Below the pieces are notes generated by a model. It made no database searches and had not been told where the DNA came from. It worked only from the letters and a program-made list of their open reading frames with translations. The position numbers and the translations under genes were made by a program. Source: an uncultured Muribaculaceae bacterium (GTDB lineage: Bacteria; Bacteroidota; Bacteroidia; Bacteroidales; Muribaculaceae). From it: a stretch of 21,473 nucleotides of DNA. Position 1 is the first letter of the stretch; every line of letters begins with the position of its first letter. Positions 1 to 7,337 of this stretch are shown in pieces. The stretch lies in the NCBI GenBank assembly GCA_902494515.1, contig CABUTS010000048.1, forward strand, positions 1 to 21,473. The letters are read 5' to 3'.

Positions 1-336
1 GAAAGACCGGGTAAGGCAGCTGCCACTCCCCTGCTCCCCGACGGCTACTGCATTACCCGCCACGACAACATCGCAAATCACGTGGCAGCCGGGATTTACG
101 CCGGGGCGGCTGCCTGCAGTCCCGACTCGCTCCCGAAGGCCGCCGAGGTTGACGGGCTTGGAAAGGACACCCGCGTGATGGAGACGCGCTACTGTCTGCG
201 CCGCGAACTCGGCTGCTGTCTGAAAACGCCGGACGCCCGGGAGCTCCCCCGCGACCTGTATCTTGTCAGCGGCAATTCCCGTTTCCGTCTCCTCTTCGAC
301 TGCGCCAATTGCCGTATGCAGCTCTGCAAAGTTTGA
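1..336 (+). CDS. U32-family peptidase, C-terminal part (5' end outside window)
   Basis: The frame is open from base 1 to a TGA at 334-336, giving about 111 residues of a protein that begins before the window. The tail has the look of the C-terminal region of U32 (collagenase-like, YegQ/YhbU-type) peptidases: an METRYCLRRELGCC stretch, then a short beta segment (LYLVSGNSRFRLLFDC) and a closing cysteine pair in FDCANCRMQ. In U32 proteins such cysteines are thought to bind a metal or an iron-sulfur cluster. Members act in protein turnover or in RNA and cofactor hydroxylation pathways, and the substrate cannot be read from this fragment. The catalytic N-terminal region is not visible. No clear intrinsic terminator follows it. 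The assignment rests on motif recognition alone and is good but not certain. Confidence 0.65.
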   Translation, partial: ERPGKAAATPLLPDGYCITRHDNIANHVAAGIYAGAAACSPDSLPKAAEVDGLGKDTRVMETRYCLRRELGCCLKTPDARELPRDLYLVSGNSRFRLLFDCANCRMQLCKV

Positions 337-414
337 TTTTTGCTTTTTTGATGGACTAAATGAGGATGAATTTTGGTTTGTTGGAAATTTTTGGTTAAAA
401 AGTAGGTAAATTCA

Positions 415-446
415 CTTGCTTTCCTCCAAAATTTGTTATATCTTTG
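415..446 (+). promoter_or_regulatory. Bacteroidetes-type promoter of the iorAB operon
   Basis: TATCTTTG at 439-446 matches the Bacteroidetes -7 consensus TAnnTTTG exactly. CTTG at 415-418 lies 20 bases upstream, in the place of the -33 TTTG element. Transcription would start near 451-455, leaving a leader of about 25 or 45 bases depending on which ATG is used. This placement rules out the longer TTG-initiated reading (444) as the iorA start, because that codon lies within the -7 box. Confidence 0.6.
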
Positions 447-497
447 CGGTATGCCCTCCGGGAAAGAGTTCCCACCATGAATCTAATTCCTCACAAA

Positions 498-2111
498 ATG
501 AAAAGCAAAAAGCTATTACTCGGCGATGAAGCCCTTGCTCTGGGCGCCATCCAAGCCGGACTTTCCGGAGCTTATGCGTATCCCGGCACACCATCCACCG
601 AGATCATGGAGTTCGTGCAGACGTCTGACACAGCCCGTCAGCGCGGCATCCACTGCCATTGGTCAAGTAACGAGAAAACAGCTATGGAAGAGGCGCTCGG
701 TATGTCGTACTGCGGCAAGCGCGCCATCACTTCCATGAAGCATGTGGGGCTGAATGTCGCAGCCGACCCGTTCGTAAACTCCGCCATGACCGGAGCCAAC
801 GGCGGCCTGCTGGTCATTGCTGCCGACGACCCATCGATGCACTCCTCGCAGAACGAACAGGACTCCCGGTTCTATGCCGATTTCGCCATGATTCCTGCCC
901 TCGAGCCTTCGAACCAGCAGGAGGCCTACGATATGGCTGCCTACGGCTTCAACCTCTCCGAGAGGTTCCGCATCCCCGTGTTGGTACGTTTGGTGACGCG
1001 CCTGAGCCATTCCCGCGCCGTGGTCGAGACCGAATCCGAGCCGGCGCCGGAAAACAATCTTCATTATCCCGAAAACCATAATCAGTGGGTGCTCATGCCC
1101 GCTATGTCAAAGCAGCGCAACAAGCGTCTTATCGCCGACTTCGACCGCTTCGCTGCCGAATCCGACGAATCCCCGTTCAACGCGTATGTCGACGCTCCTG
1201 ACCGGCGCCTCGGCATCATCGCTTCCGGCATCGCCTTCAATTACCTCAACGAGATATTCCCCGGGGGTGTCCCCTTCCCGGTGGTGAAAGTCAGCCAGTA
1301 TCCGCTGCCCCAGCGCCTTATCAGCCGTCTCTACGACGAATGTGCAGCCTGCCTGATTATCGAGGAGGGGCAGCCTTTCATCGAAAAGAAACTTCGCGGT
1401 CTTCTCGACAACGGGAAGCCGGTCTACGGCAAACTTTCCGGCGAACTTGTCCGCGACGGTGAACTGTCGCCCGACGAAGTCCTCAAGGCTTTCCGGGCCA
1501 TCGTGCCTGATGTAGTTCCTGCCGAGACGACACTGCTGTGCAAGTCGCAGTTAGTTGTGCCCCGTCCGCCGGCCCTCTGTCAGGGCTGCGGCCACCGCGA
1601 CGTCTACGGCGCTCTGAATGAAGCCCTCGAGGCTTACGACAACCCGAAGGTCTTCGGTGACATAGGCTGTTACACACTCGGGTTCCTGAAGCCGTTCAGC
1701 GCCATCGACTCCTGCGTCGACATGGGCGCTTCCATCACCATGACCAAGGGAGCTGCTGATGCCGGCCAGCATCCCGCCGTTGCCATCATCGGCGACTCCA
1801 CGTTCACCCACAGCGGTATGACCGGTCTGCTCGATGCCATCAACGAGAACTCCCCCATTACCGTAATCATTTCCGACAACCTGACCACCGGCATGACCGG
1901 CGGACAGGATTCGCAGGGCACCGGCAAGCTCGAGGAGATTTGTCTCGGCCTCGGCACTGACCCGGAGCATCTCCGCACCATCGACTCTCACCCGAAAAAC
2001 CACGCCGAAATGGTGGAGCTTTTCCGCCGGGAAATCGATTATAAAGGCCTCTCTGTGATTATTTCGCGCCGCGAATGTATACAGACCGCCCGCCGTCACG
2101 CTAAAAAATAA
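498..2111 (+). CDS. iorA: Indolepyruvate/2-oxoacid:ferredoxin oxidoreductase, alpha subunit
   Basis: This is the large subunit of the thiamine-diphosphate enzyme that converts aryl-2-oxo acids (indolepyruvate, phenylpyruvate, 4-hydroxyphenylpyruvate) plus CoA to aryl-acetyl-CoA, CO2 and reduced ferredoxin in the cytoplasm. From the ATG at 498 it has 537 residues. YPGTPSTE (28-35) opens the N-terminal pyrimidine-binding domain. RPPALCQGCGHRD lies at 356-368. The diphosphate/Mg site is GDSTFTHSG (432-440), followed by a region ending in TTGMTGGQ near 470. Archaeal IorA carries a C-terminal 2[4Fe-4S] ferredoxin domain, but this protein stops just after the conserved VIISRRECI and lacks it. An in-frame ATG at 477 is a possible alternative start; 498 was chosen because homologues begin close to KLLLGDEA and the bases before it are A-rich. 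iorB follows after 6 bases. Preference for aryl over other 2-oxo acids is inferred from the family. Confidence 0.9.
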   Translation: MKSKKLLLGDEALALGAIQAGLSGAYAYPGTPSTEIMEFVQTSDTARQRGIHCHWSSNEKTAMEEALGMSYCGKRAITSMKHVGLNVAADPFVNSAMTGANGGLLVIAADDPSMHSSQNEQDSRFYADFAMIPALEPSNQQEAYDMAAYGFNLSERFRIPVLVRLVTRLSHSRAVVETESEPAPENNLHYPENHNQWVLMPAMSKQRNKRLIADFDRFAAESDESPFNAYVDAPDRRLGIIASGIAFNYLNEIFPGGVPFPVVKVSQYPLPQRLISRLYDECAACLIIEEGQPFIEKKLRGLLDNGKPVYGKLSGELVRDGELSPDEVLKAFRAIVPDVVPAETTLLCKSQLVVPRPPALCQGCGHRDVYGALNEALEAYDNPKVFGDIGCYTLGFLKPFSAIDSCVDMGASITMTKGAADAGQHPAVAIIGDSTFTHSGMTGLLDAINENSPITVIISDNLTTGMTGGQDSQGTGKLEEICLGLGTDPEHLRTIDSHPKNHAEMVELFRREIDYKGLSVIISRRECIQTARRHAKK

Positions 2112-2117
2112 ACCGCC

Positions 2118-2696
2118 ATGAAATCTGACATTATTCTCGCAGGAGTCGGCGGACAAGGCATCCTGACCATAGCCACAATTCTCGGAGCCGCCGCTCTCGA
2201 GGAAAACCTATATCTCAAACAGGCCGAAGTGCATGGCATGAGCCAGCGCGGCGGCGACGTGCAGTCGAACCTCCGCATCAGCAGCAACCCCATCCACTCC
2301 GACCTCATTCCGATGGCGAAGGCCGACATCATCGTGTCGCTGGAGCCGATGGAGGCCCTGCGCTATCTCCCCTATCTCTCCCCCGAGGGGTGGGTGGTGA
2401 CAGGTACTACTCCGATGGTCAACATCGACAACTATCCCGACATGGCTGAGGTTGAGCGCGAACTGCGCTCGCTGAAGCATGTGGTGGCTTTCGACATGGA
2501 GGCTGTGGCGAAAGAGCTGAAATCACCCCGCAGTTCCAACATGGTGCTTCTCGGAGCCGCTTCCCCCTTCATCGACATTGCTCCTGAAAAAATCGAGGAT
2601 GCAATCCGCCGGCAGTTCTCACGCCGGGGCGAAGCTGTCGCCGAGGCCAATATCGCGGCTTTCAGAGCCGGTCGCAGTCAAACCCTAAATACCTGA
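2118..2696 (+). CDS. iorB: Indolepyruvate/2-oxoacid:ferredoxin oxidoreductase, beta (gamma-domain) subunit
   Basis: This is the small partner of IorA, 192 residues, a usual length. It is a single pyruvate-ferredoxin oxidoreductase gamma-type domain. The start DIILAGVGGQGI (4-15) is the glycine-rich nucleotide/CoA-binding loop, and the family hallmark EVHGMSQRGGDVQ follows at about 37-49. IorA supplies thiamine diphosphate chemistry and this subunit completes the CoA-dependent oxidoreductase. No cysteine-rich cluster motif is present, so neither subunit encoded here has an obvious 4Fe-4S ferredoxin domain and electrons would have to pass to a separate ferredoxin. It sits 6 bases after iorA and 3 bases before the aminotransferase gene, which indicates one transcript and probably coupled translation. 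Confidence 0.9.
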   Translation: MKSDIILAGVGGQGILTIATILGAAALEENLYLKQAEVHGMSQRGGDVQSNLRISSNPIHSDLIPMAKADIIVSLEPMEALRYLPYLSPEGWVVTGTTPMVNIDNYPDMAEVERELRSLKHVVAFDMEAVAKELKSPRSSNMVLLGAASPFIDIAPEKIEDAIRRQFSRRGEAVAEANIAAFRAGRSQTLNT

Positions 2697-2699
2697 GCC

Positions 2700-4013
2700 A
2701 TGTTTCCATTGTCACAACAGGAGTTTCAGGAGGCCCTGAAACGTCTTTCGATCATCGACCTGCCTACAGCCACGATCCGCCAGGTTTGCAGTCTTGCCGC
2801 CGAACTCGAGAAAGTCGCCGGCCAGCGGATGGTGCACCTCGAGATGGGAAACCCAGGCCTCGAGGCTGAACGCGTAGGCATCGCAGCCGAAGTCGCCGCC
2901 CTTGAACGCGGTATCGCCAGCCAGTACCCCAACATCGCGGGTATTCCGGCGCTCAAAAAGGCCGGCAAGGATTTTGTCAAGGCGTTCCTCGACGTGGACA
3001 TCCCGGAGAAGTGCGTTGTGCCGACCGTAGGCTCCATGCAGGGTACTTTCACCCTGATGCTGCTGCTCAAGCGGCGCCTCGAAGGTAAGGACACCATGCT
3101 GTTCGTAGACCCCGGTTTCCCCGCGCAGCACAATCAGGCCAAGCTCCTCGGGTTCAATGTTGAATCATTCGACATCTACGACTACCGCGGCGAAAAACTC
3201 GAGGCCAAGCTCGAGAGCATCCTCTCCAAGGGGAATATCACGAGCATGATTTACAGCAACCCAAACAACCCCGCCTGGACGAGCCTGACCGAGCAGGAAC
3301 TCGAGGTTATCGGCCGCATGGCAACAAAATACGACTGCATCGTGCTCGAGGATCTCGCTTACCTCGGCATGGACTTCCGCAAGGATATCAGCGAGCCTTA
3401 CTGCAAGCCGTTCGTGTCGACCGTAGCCAAGTACACCGACAATTATATCCTGCTCGTCTCCGGCAGCAAGATTTTCAGTTACGCCGGTCAGCGCATATCC
3501 ATCGTATGCATGTCGCAGCAGGTCTACGACCGCCGCTACGAGACGTTCGAGCGTTTCTTCGAGATGCCGGCGTTCGGCGACGCATATATTTATGGTGTGC
3601 TCTACTGCTGCTCATCGGGCACCGCCCACTCCGCGCAGCATGCTCTGGCCGCCATGATGGAGAAGGCTGTCAAAGGTGAGCTCAACTTCGTAAACAACTG
3701 CCGCGACTATGAGCGCCGGTCTGCCCGGGCCAAAAAAATCTTCCTCGACAACGGTTTCCATATCGTCTACAGCAAGGATGGCGACCGCGACATTTCCGAC
3801 GGTTTCTTCTTTACCATCGGTTACGGCGACATGTCGGGCGAGGAGCTTCAGGCCGAGTTGCTCCGCTACGGGGTAGCTTCTATTGCCCTCCGTTCCACCG
3901 GCAGCAAGCAGCCGGGCGTCCGCATCTGCATCTCCATGCTCCACTGCGACGACGAATTCAATCTCCTCGAACAGAACCTCGAACGCTTTAACTCTGACCA
4001 CCGCAAAGTATGA
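2700..4013 (+). CDS. Class I/II PLP-dependent aminotransferase
   Basis: This 437-residue fold-type I aminotransferase is about the usual family length. Visible signatures are MGNPGLE (49-55), a SNPNNPAW loop with the conserved Asn near 189, LEDLAYLGM (216-224) with the Asp that contacts the pyridine nitrogen and a Tyr, and SGSKIFSYAGQR (254-265) with the putative Schiff-base lysine K257. GVRICISML near the C-terminus holds the expected carboxylate-binding Arg. It would move an amino group from an amino acid to 2-oxoglutarate or a similar acceptor and so make the 2-oxo acid for IorAB. Position directly after iorB and a 4-base ATGA overlap with the CoA-transferase gene support this. Aromatic amino acids are the most likely donors because of IorAB, but branched-chain or methionine donors cannot be excluded from sequence. 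Confidence 0.85.
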   Translation: MFPLSQQEFQEALKRLSIIDLPTATIRQVCSLAAELEKVAGQRMVHLEMGNPGLEAERVGIAAEVAALERGIASQYPNIAGIPALKKAGKDFVKAFLDVDIPEKCVVPTVGSMQGTFTLMLLLKRRLEGKDTMLFVDPGFPAQHNQAKLLGFNVESFDIYDYRGEKLEAKLESILSKGNITSMIYSNPNNPAWTSLTEQELEVIGRMATKYDCIVLEDLAYLGMDFRKDISEPYCKPFVSTVAKYTDNYILLVSGSKIFSYAGQRISIVCMSQQVYDRRYETFERFFEMPAFGDAYIYGVLYCCSSGTAHSAQHALAAMMEKAVKGELNFVNNCRDYERRSARAKKIFLDNGFHIVYSKDGDRDISDGFFFTIGYGDMSGEELQAELLRYGVASIALRSTGSKQPGVRICISMLHCDDEFNLLEQNLERFNSDHRKV

Positions 4014-5314
4014 GCCAGACAAACTATATGACCGCCAAAGAGGCTGTAGGGTTGATCAAATCGGGCGACCGGGTCTACGTCATGGGCTCGACGGCAATTC
4101 CCGAAGTGCTGATGGACGCCCTGGCGGATCGTGCCCCGGAACTGCGCGACGTTACGGTTTATGCGGCGTTCGCCATCGGACGCCGCCCTTCGCCGATCTG
4201 CCGCCCGGAATTCCGCGACTCGTTCTACCTCAACTCCTTCTTTGTCTCCAATTCCTTCCGCGAATGGATTGCGCAGGGCTACGGCAGCATGACCCCGAGG
4301 TTTCTCGGCGAGGTGCCCGAGCTTTTCCGCGACGGCACCTGCCCGGTGGATGTGGCGCTGATCAACTGCTCCCTCCCCGACAAGGACGGATATGTGAGCT
4401 ACGGCATCTCGGCCGACCTGGCCACCAGCGCCGTGGAGTGCGCCCATACGGTTATCGCGCAGATCAATCCTGCGGTGCCGTTCCTACCCGGCGACGCGGT
4501 GATTCATATCTCGAAACTTGCAGCGGCGGTGAAAGTGGATGACCCGCTTGTCGAGGTCCCGACTGCCGTGCCCACCGAAGCCGAAATCAAGATCGGCAAC
4601 GCAATCGCGGAGCATATCCCCGACGGTGCGACACTGCAGATTGGCGTCGGGGGTATCCCTAATGCTGTGATTCGTGCTCTCGCCGGACATAAACATCTCG
4701 GCCTACACACCGAGGCGATGACCGACGGTGTGCTCCCCCTCATCCGCAGCGGCGTCATCGACAATTCCATGAAGAAGGTGATGCCGGGCATTTCCGTGGC
4801 ATCGCTGGCTCTCGGCTCACGTGATTTATACGACTTCCTCGATGGGAACAACGAGGTGATTTTCAAGGATGTGGCGTGGACCAACGACCCCTTCCGCATC
4901 GCGCAGAATCCCAAGGTCATGAGCATCAACTCATGTCTTGAAATCGACCTTACCGGACAGATATGCGCCGACTCCATCGGCACTAAAATTTTCTCGGGTG
5001 TCGGCGGCCAGCACGACTTCGTATATGGCGCCGGGCGCTCCGAAGGGGGGCTTTCCTTCCTGGCGATGCTCTCCACCACCGGCAAGGGGATGTCGAAAAT
5101 CAAACCTGTCCTCACCCCCGGTGCCGGAGTGGTAACCACCCGTTTCCAGACCAACTACATCGTTACCGAATACGGTGCCGTGAACCTGCGCGGCAAAGAT
5201 CTCGCCGAACGTGCGCGGCTGATGATTTCCGTAGCCGCTCCGCGGTTCCGCGAGGAACTCGAACGCGCCGCCGCCGAACGCTTCGGTTACTCCTTCCTCC
5301 GCCATCATTCCTGA
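4010..5314 (+). CDS. Acetyl-CoA hydrolase/transferase-family CoA-transferase
   Basis: This 434-residue protein belongs to the class I CoA-transferase superfamily, in the group with 4-hydroxybutyrate, butyryl and succinyl CoA:acetate transferases. DGATLQIGVGGIPNAV (205-220) is the glycine-rich CoA-binding loop. LGLHTEAMTDG (230-240) contains the probable catalytic glutamate E235. EYGAVNLRGKDLAERA in the C-terminal domain is the family signature. Its start overlaps the aminotransferase stop by 4 bases, so translation is probably coupled. In this context it would take the CoA from the acyl-CoA made by IorAB and give it to acetate or another acid, releasing the free acid while keeping the thioester for ATP formation. 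The exact acyl donor and acceptor are inferred. Simple hydrolase activity is less likely but possible. Confidence 0.85.
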   Translation: MSQTNYMTAKEAVGLIKSGDRVYVMGSTAIPEVLMDALADRAPELRDVTVYAAFAIGRRPSPICRPEFRDSFYLNSFFVSNSFREWIAQGYGSMTPRFLGEVPELFRDGTCPVDVALINCSLPDKDGYVSYGISADLATSAVECAHTVIAQINPAVPFLPGDAVIHISKLAAAVKVDDPLVEVPTAVPTEAEIKIGNAIAEHIPDGATLQIGVGGIPNAVIRALAGHKHLGLHTEAMTDGVLPLIRSGVIDNSMKKVMPGISVASLALGSRDLYDFLDGNNEVIFKDVAWTNDPFRIAQNPKVMSINSCLEIDLTGQICADSIGTKIFSGVGGQHDFVYGAGRSEGGLSFLAMLSTTGKGMSKIKPVLTPGAGVVTTRFQTNYIVTEYGAVNLRGKDLAERARLMISVAAPRFREELERAAAERFGYSFLRHHS

Positions 5315-5322
5315 CGTCACCC

Positions 5323-5387
5323 TGCGAAACGTCCGGTTTATATGCGAAGCGTCCGGTTTAGCCAAAACCGGACGCTTCGCATATAAA
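5323..5387. terminator. Perfect 23-bp inverted repeat between convergent genes, probable bidirectional terminator
   Basis: The left arm 5337-5359 and right arm 5365-5387 are exact reverse complements over 23 bp, around the loop AGCCA. A near-identical direct copy of the arm core precedes it: TGCGAAACGTCCGGTTTA (5323-5340) and TGCGAAGCGTCCGGTTTA (5343-5360) differ at one base with a 20-bp step. The palindrome lies between the stops of the CoA-transferase (5314, plus) and the porin-like gene (5404, minus), so it can end both transcripts. Neither side has a canonical run of U after the stem, so efficient termination is inferred from position and stem strength. Confidence 0.6.
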
Positions 5388-5403
5388 ACAGACGGAACGA
5401 GCA

Positions 5404-6441
5404 CTAAAATTTGAGGATGAGTTCGGCGACGAGGCGGTTCTGGCAGCCGGCGGGAGCTACGACTCCGGAGTTGTAGAAGTAGTGTTCGTAGTCGAGGAGA
5501 AGCTGGACTTTCACCGGTTTATGCTCGAGAAACAGTGAGGTACCGACGGTGACGCGCCGGGTGGCAGGGGTGGTCATGGTCAGCTGAGGTTGCCCGGTGC
5601 CGTTTGTGTCATCTTTGCTGTTGTCAGTCAGGGTTTTACCGTCGGAGAAATCGGTAATGCCGTCGAAGCGGGCATGGAAATCCCAGGTGTTGAGCTTCCC
5701 GAAATCCACCGGGAGGTTATAGGCGGCGAAAGCGGTCCATCCCTCGACGTCGTCGAAGTAGTCGCCGACATAGTGCATGTGCTGATACTCCCCTTCGAGG
5801 AGCCAGCGGTCCCATTTCCAGGCAACGGAGATGTCGGCATGGTTCGTGCGGGTCAGATAAGGCTTCATCGACAGGAAACTCGGGGCGATTGTGACGTTGC
5901 CGATTGTCAGCATTCCCTTTGCGGCGAAGTCCATAGCGTTCTGCCATACTTCGTGGTCCTCTTTCGGCTTGGAGTTGAAGACGCCGGCCTGAATTGTCAG
6001 CGGAAAATCCGGGAGGGTATAGCCGACCTGCACGCCGACCTGACGGACGTTAGCCATATTCTTGACCAGGAAGGAGCGGTTGGCGAAAATGTATGTGCCG
6101 GGGCCGCGGAAGCAGTCCACGCCGAAGGGAACACGGAACTGACCGCCGCGCACGGCGAATCCGTGGCCGGCTTTCCAGTTGGCGTAACCGTCGAGGAATT
6201 TCATTTTCCCGCGGTCGGAGATGTCGAAGCGGAAATAATATGTCAGGTTGTTCAGCGCGTTTCCTTCAATCGAAACTCGAGCGTTGCGCACCTGAAAGCG
6301 CTGTTCGTAGTCGGGCCATGCGCCCTCATAGCGCCCGCGGAAGACGCCATGAATCTTGGGAATATAGTCAATTTTTTCCTCGGCTCCGGCGTCCCACAAC
6401 GTCAGTGCCGCGAGGGCGATAAGCAAAATCCTTTTTACCAT
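5404..6441 (-). CDS. Porin O/P-like outer-membrane beta-barrel protein
   Basis: Starting at the ATG at 6441 gives 345 residues. MVKRILLIALAALTLWDAGA is a signal peptide with likely cleavage after residue 20. The frame can be read further upstream through the antisense of rlmB, but that stretch has no signal-peptide logic and is not real. The mature protein is dense in alternating hydrophobic strands. Early segments such as HGVFRGRYEG and FQVRNARVSIEG, then QFRVPFG, recall the phosphate-selective porin O/P family common in Bacteroidetes. The last residues (LVAELILKF) end in the aromatic residue typical of barrel proteins recognised by the BAM complex. It probably forms a passive channel in the outer membrane; selectivity is unknown. 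It lies 80 bases downstream of rlmB and may be cotranscribed or have its own start. Confidence 0.7.
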   Translation of the reverse strand: MVKRILLIALAALTLWDAGAEEKIDYIPKIHGVFRGRYEGAWPDYEQRFQVRNARVSIEGNALNNLTYYFRFDISDRGKMKFLDGYANWKAGHGFAVRGGQFRVPFGVDCFRGPGTYIFANRSFLVKNMANVRQVGVQVGYTLPDFPLTIQAGVFNSKPKEDHEVWQNAMDFAAKGMLTIGNVTIAPSFLSMKPYLTRTNHADISVAWKWDRWLLEGEYQHMHYVGDYFDDVEGWTAFAAYNLPVDFGKLNTWDFHARFDGITDFSDGKTLTDNSKDDTNGTGQPQLTMTTPATRRVTVGTSLFLEHKPVKVQLLLDYEHYFYNSGVVAPAGCQNRLVAELILKF

Positions 6442-6451
6442 AATGAAATCA

Positions 6452-6477
6452 CAAATTAGCATCTGCAAATTAGCATC
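6452..6477. repeat. Two direct copies of CAAATTAGCATC before the porin start
   Basis: CAAATTAGCATC occurs at 6452-6463 and 6466-6477, a 14-bp step. On the minus strand each copy reads GATGCTAATTTG, ending in TAATTTG, one base short of the TAnnTTTG -7 box. They stand 11 and 25 bases before the porin ATG. They could be part of a promoter or simply a small duplication. Confidence 0.6.
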
Positions 6478-6487
6478 GCGGGAGCTT

Positions 6488-6504
6488 ACGTGCCAAAGGC
6501 ACGT
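6488..6504. terminator. Short hairpin ACGTGCC-AAA-GGCACGT after rlmB
   Basis: A perfect 7-bp stem with a 3-base loop lies 18 bases past the rlmB stop on the minus strand. There is no T-run after it, so it may be a weak terminator or an RNA-stabilising 3' hairpin rather than a full intrinsic terminator. Confidence 0.35.
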
Positions 6505-6521
6505 CCGTACGGCTTGTGGAC

Positions 6522-7280
6522 TTACGACAGGCTTTGGCCGGAGGCAAGGCGCTGACGGACAACCTCGTAGATCATCACACCGGCGGCAACCGACACGTTC
6601 AGCGACCCGATGTTGCCCAACTGCGGAATGGCGGCGAGGGTGTCGGAGATGCGCAGGATTTCGGGTGAAATGCCGACATCCTCGGCACCCATGACGATTG
6701 CCACAGGCCCGGTGTAGTCGCCGAGTGTGTAGTCGCGGGCACCTTTTTCGGTGGCGGCGACAATCTGGTAACCGTTGTCTTTCAGGAACCTGACGGCGCC
6801 GAGCATCGACTTCTCGCGGCAGACGGGCAGGTAGTTGAGCGCTCCGGCGGAGGTCTTCATGGCGTCGCCGTTGACGCCGACCCCTCCCCTTTCGGGAATG
6901 ACGATGGCGTCGACCCCGGCACATTCGCAGGTACGGGCGATGGCCCCGAAGTTGCGCACGTCGGTGATGCCGTCGAGCAGCACAAGGAACGGGAGTTTCC
7001 CCTCCTCATAAAGCTGCGGCACGAGGTGCTCAAGCGAGTCGTAGGTCACGGCCGAGAGGATGGCGAGCACACCCTGATGGTTCTTGCGGGTGATGCGGTC
7101 GATCCGTTCGGCGGGAACGCGCTGAAGCACAATGCCGTAGCGGCGGGCTACCTCCAGAAATTCCTTGGCGAGGTCGCCCGACAGGTCTTTGCGGACCAGT
7201 ACTTTGTCAATCTCTTTTCCGGCTTCGATAGCTTCGATTACGGCGCGAAGTCCGAAGATATATTCACTTTTGTCAAGCAT
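6522..7280 (-). CDS. rlmB: 23S rRNA 2'-O-ribose methyltransferase, RlmB/SpoU family
   Basis: This is a SPOUT-class methyltransferase of 252 residues, the normal length for RlmB, which methylates G2251 in the P-loop of 23S rRNA using S-adenosylmethionine. An N-terminal L30e-like RNA-binding domain (1-80, starting IFGLRAVIEAI) precedes the knot. Motif 1 is LDGITDVRNFGAIARTCE (102-119) with N110 and R116. Motif 2 is IVMGAEDVGIS (195-205). Motif 3 is IPQLGNIGSLNVSVAAG (218-234) with N228. All three are intact, so the enzyme should be active. It is the last housekeeping gene of the minus-strand cluster, 57 bases after recN. Assignment to RlmB rather than another SpoU rRNA or tRNA methyltransferase is by overall architecture. 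Confidence 0.85.
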   Translation of the reverse strand: MLDKSEYIFGLRAVIEAIEAGKEIDKVLVRKDLSGDLAKEFLEVARRYGIVLQRVPAERIDRITRKNHQGVLAILSAVTYDSLEHLVPQLYEEGKLPFLVLLDGITDVRNFGAIARTCECAGVDAIVIPERGGVGVNGDAMKTSAGALNYLPVCREKSMLGAVRFLKDNGYQIVAATEKGARDYTLGDYTGPVAIVMGAEDVGISPEILRISDTLAAIPQLGNIGSLNVSVAAGVMIYEVVRQRLASGQSLS

Positions 7281-7337
7281 ACAATGTTGGTTTTTGCCGT
7301 CAGCCGAGAGGAAACCGACAGCTCTGGTTAATGTGGT

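Noticed and set aside
6442..6924. N-terminal extension of the porin frame to 6924
   Set aside because: It runs through rlmB in another frame of the same strand and is Arg-rich nonsense. The signal peptide at 6441 marks the true start.
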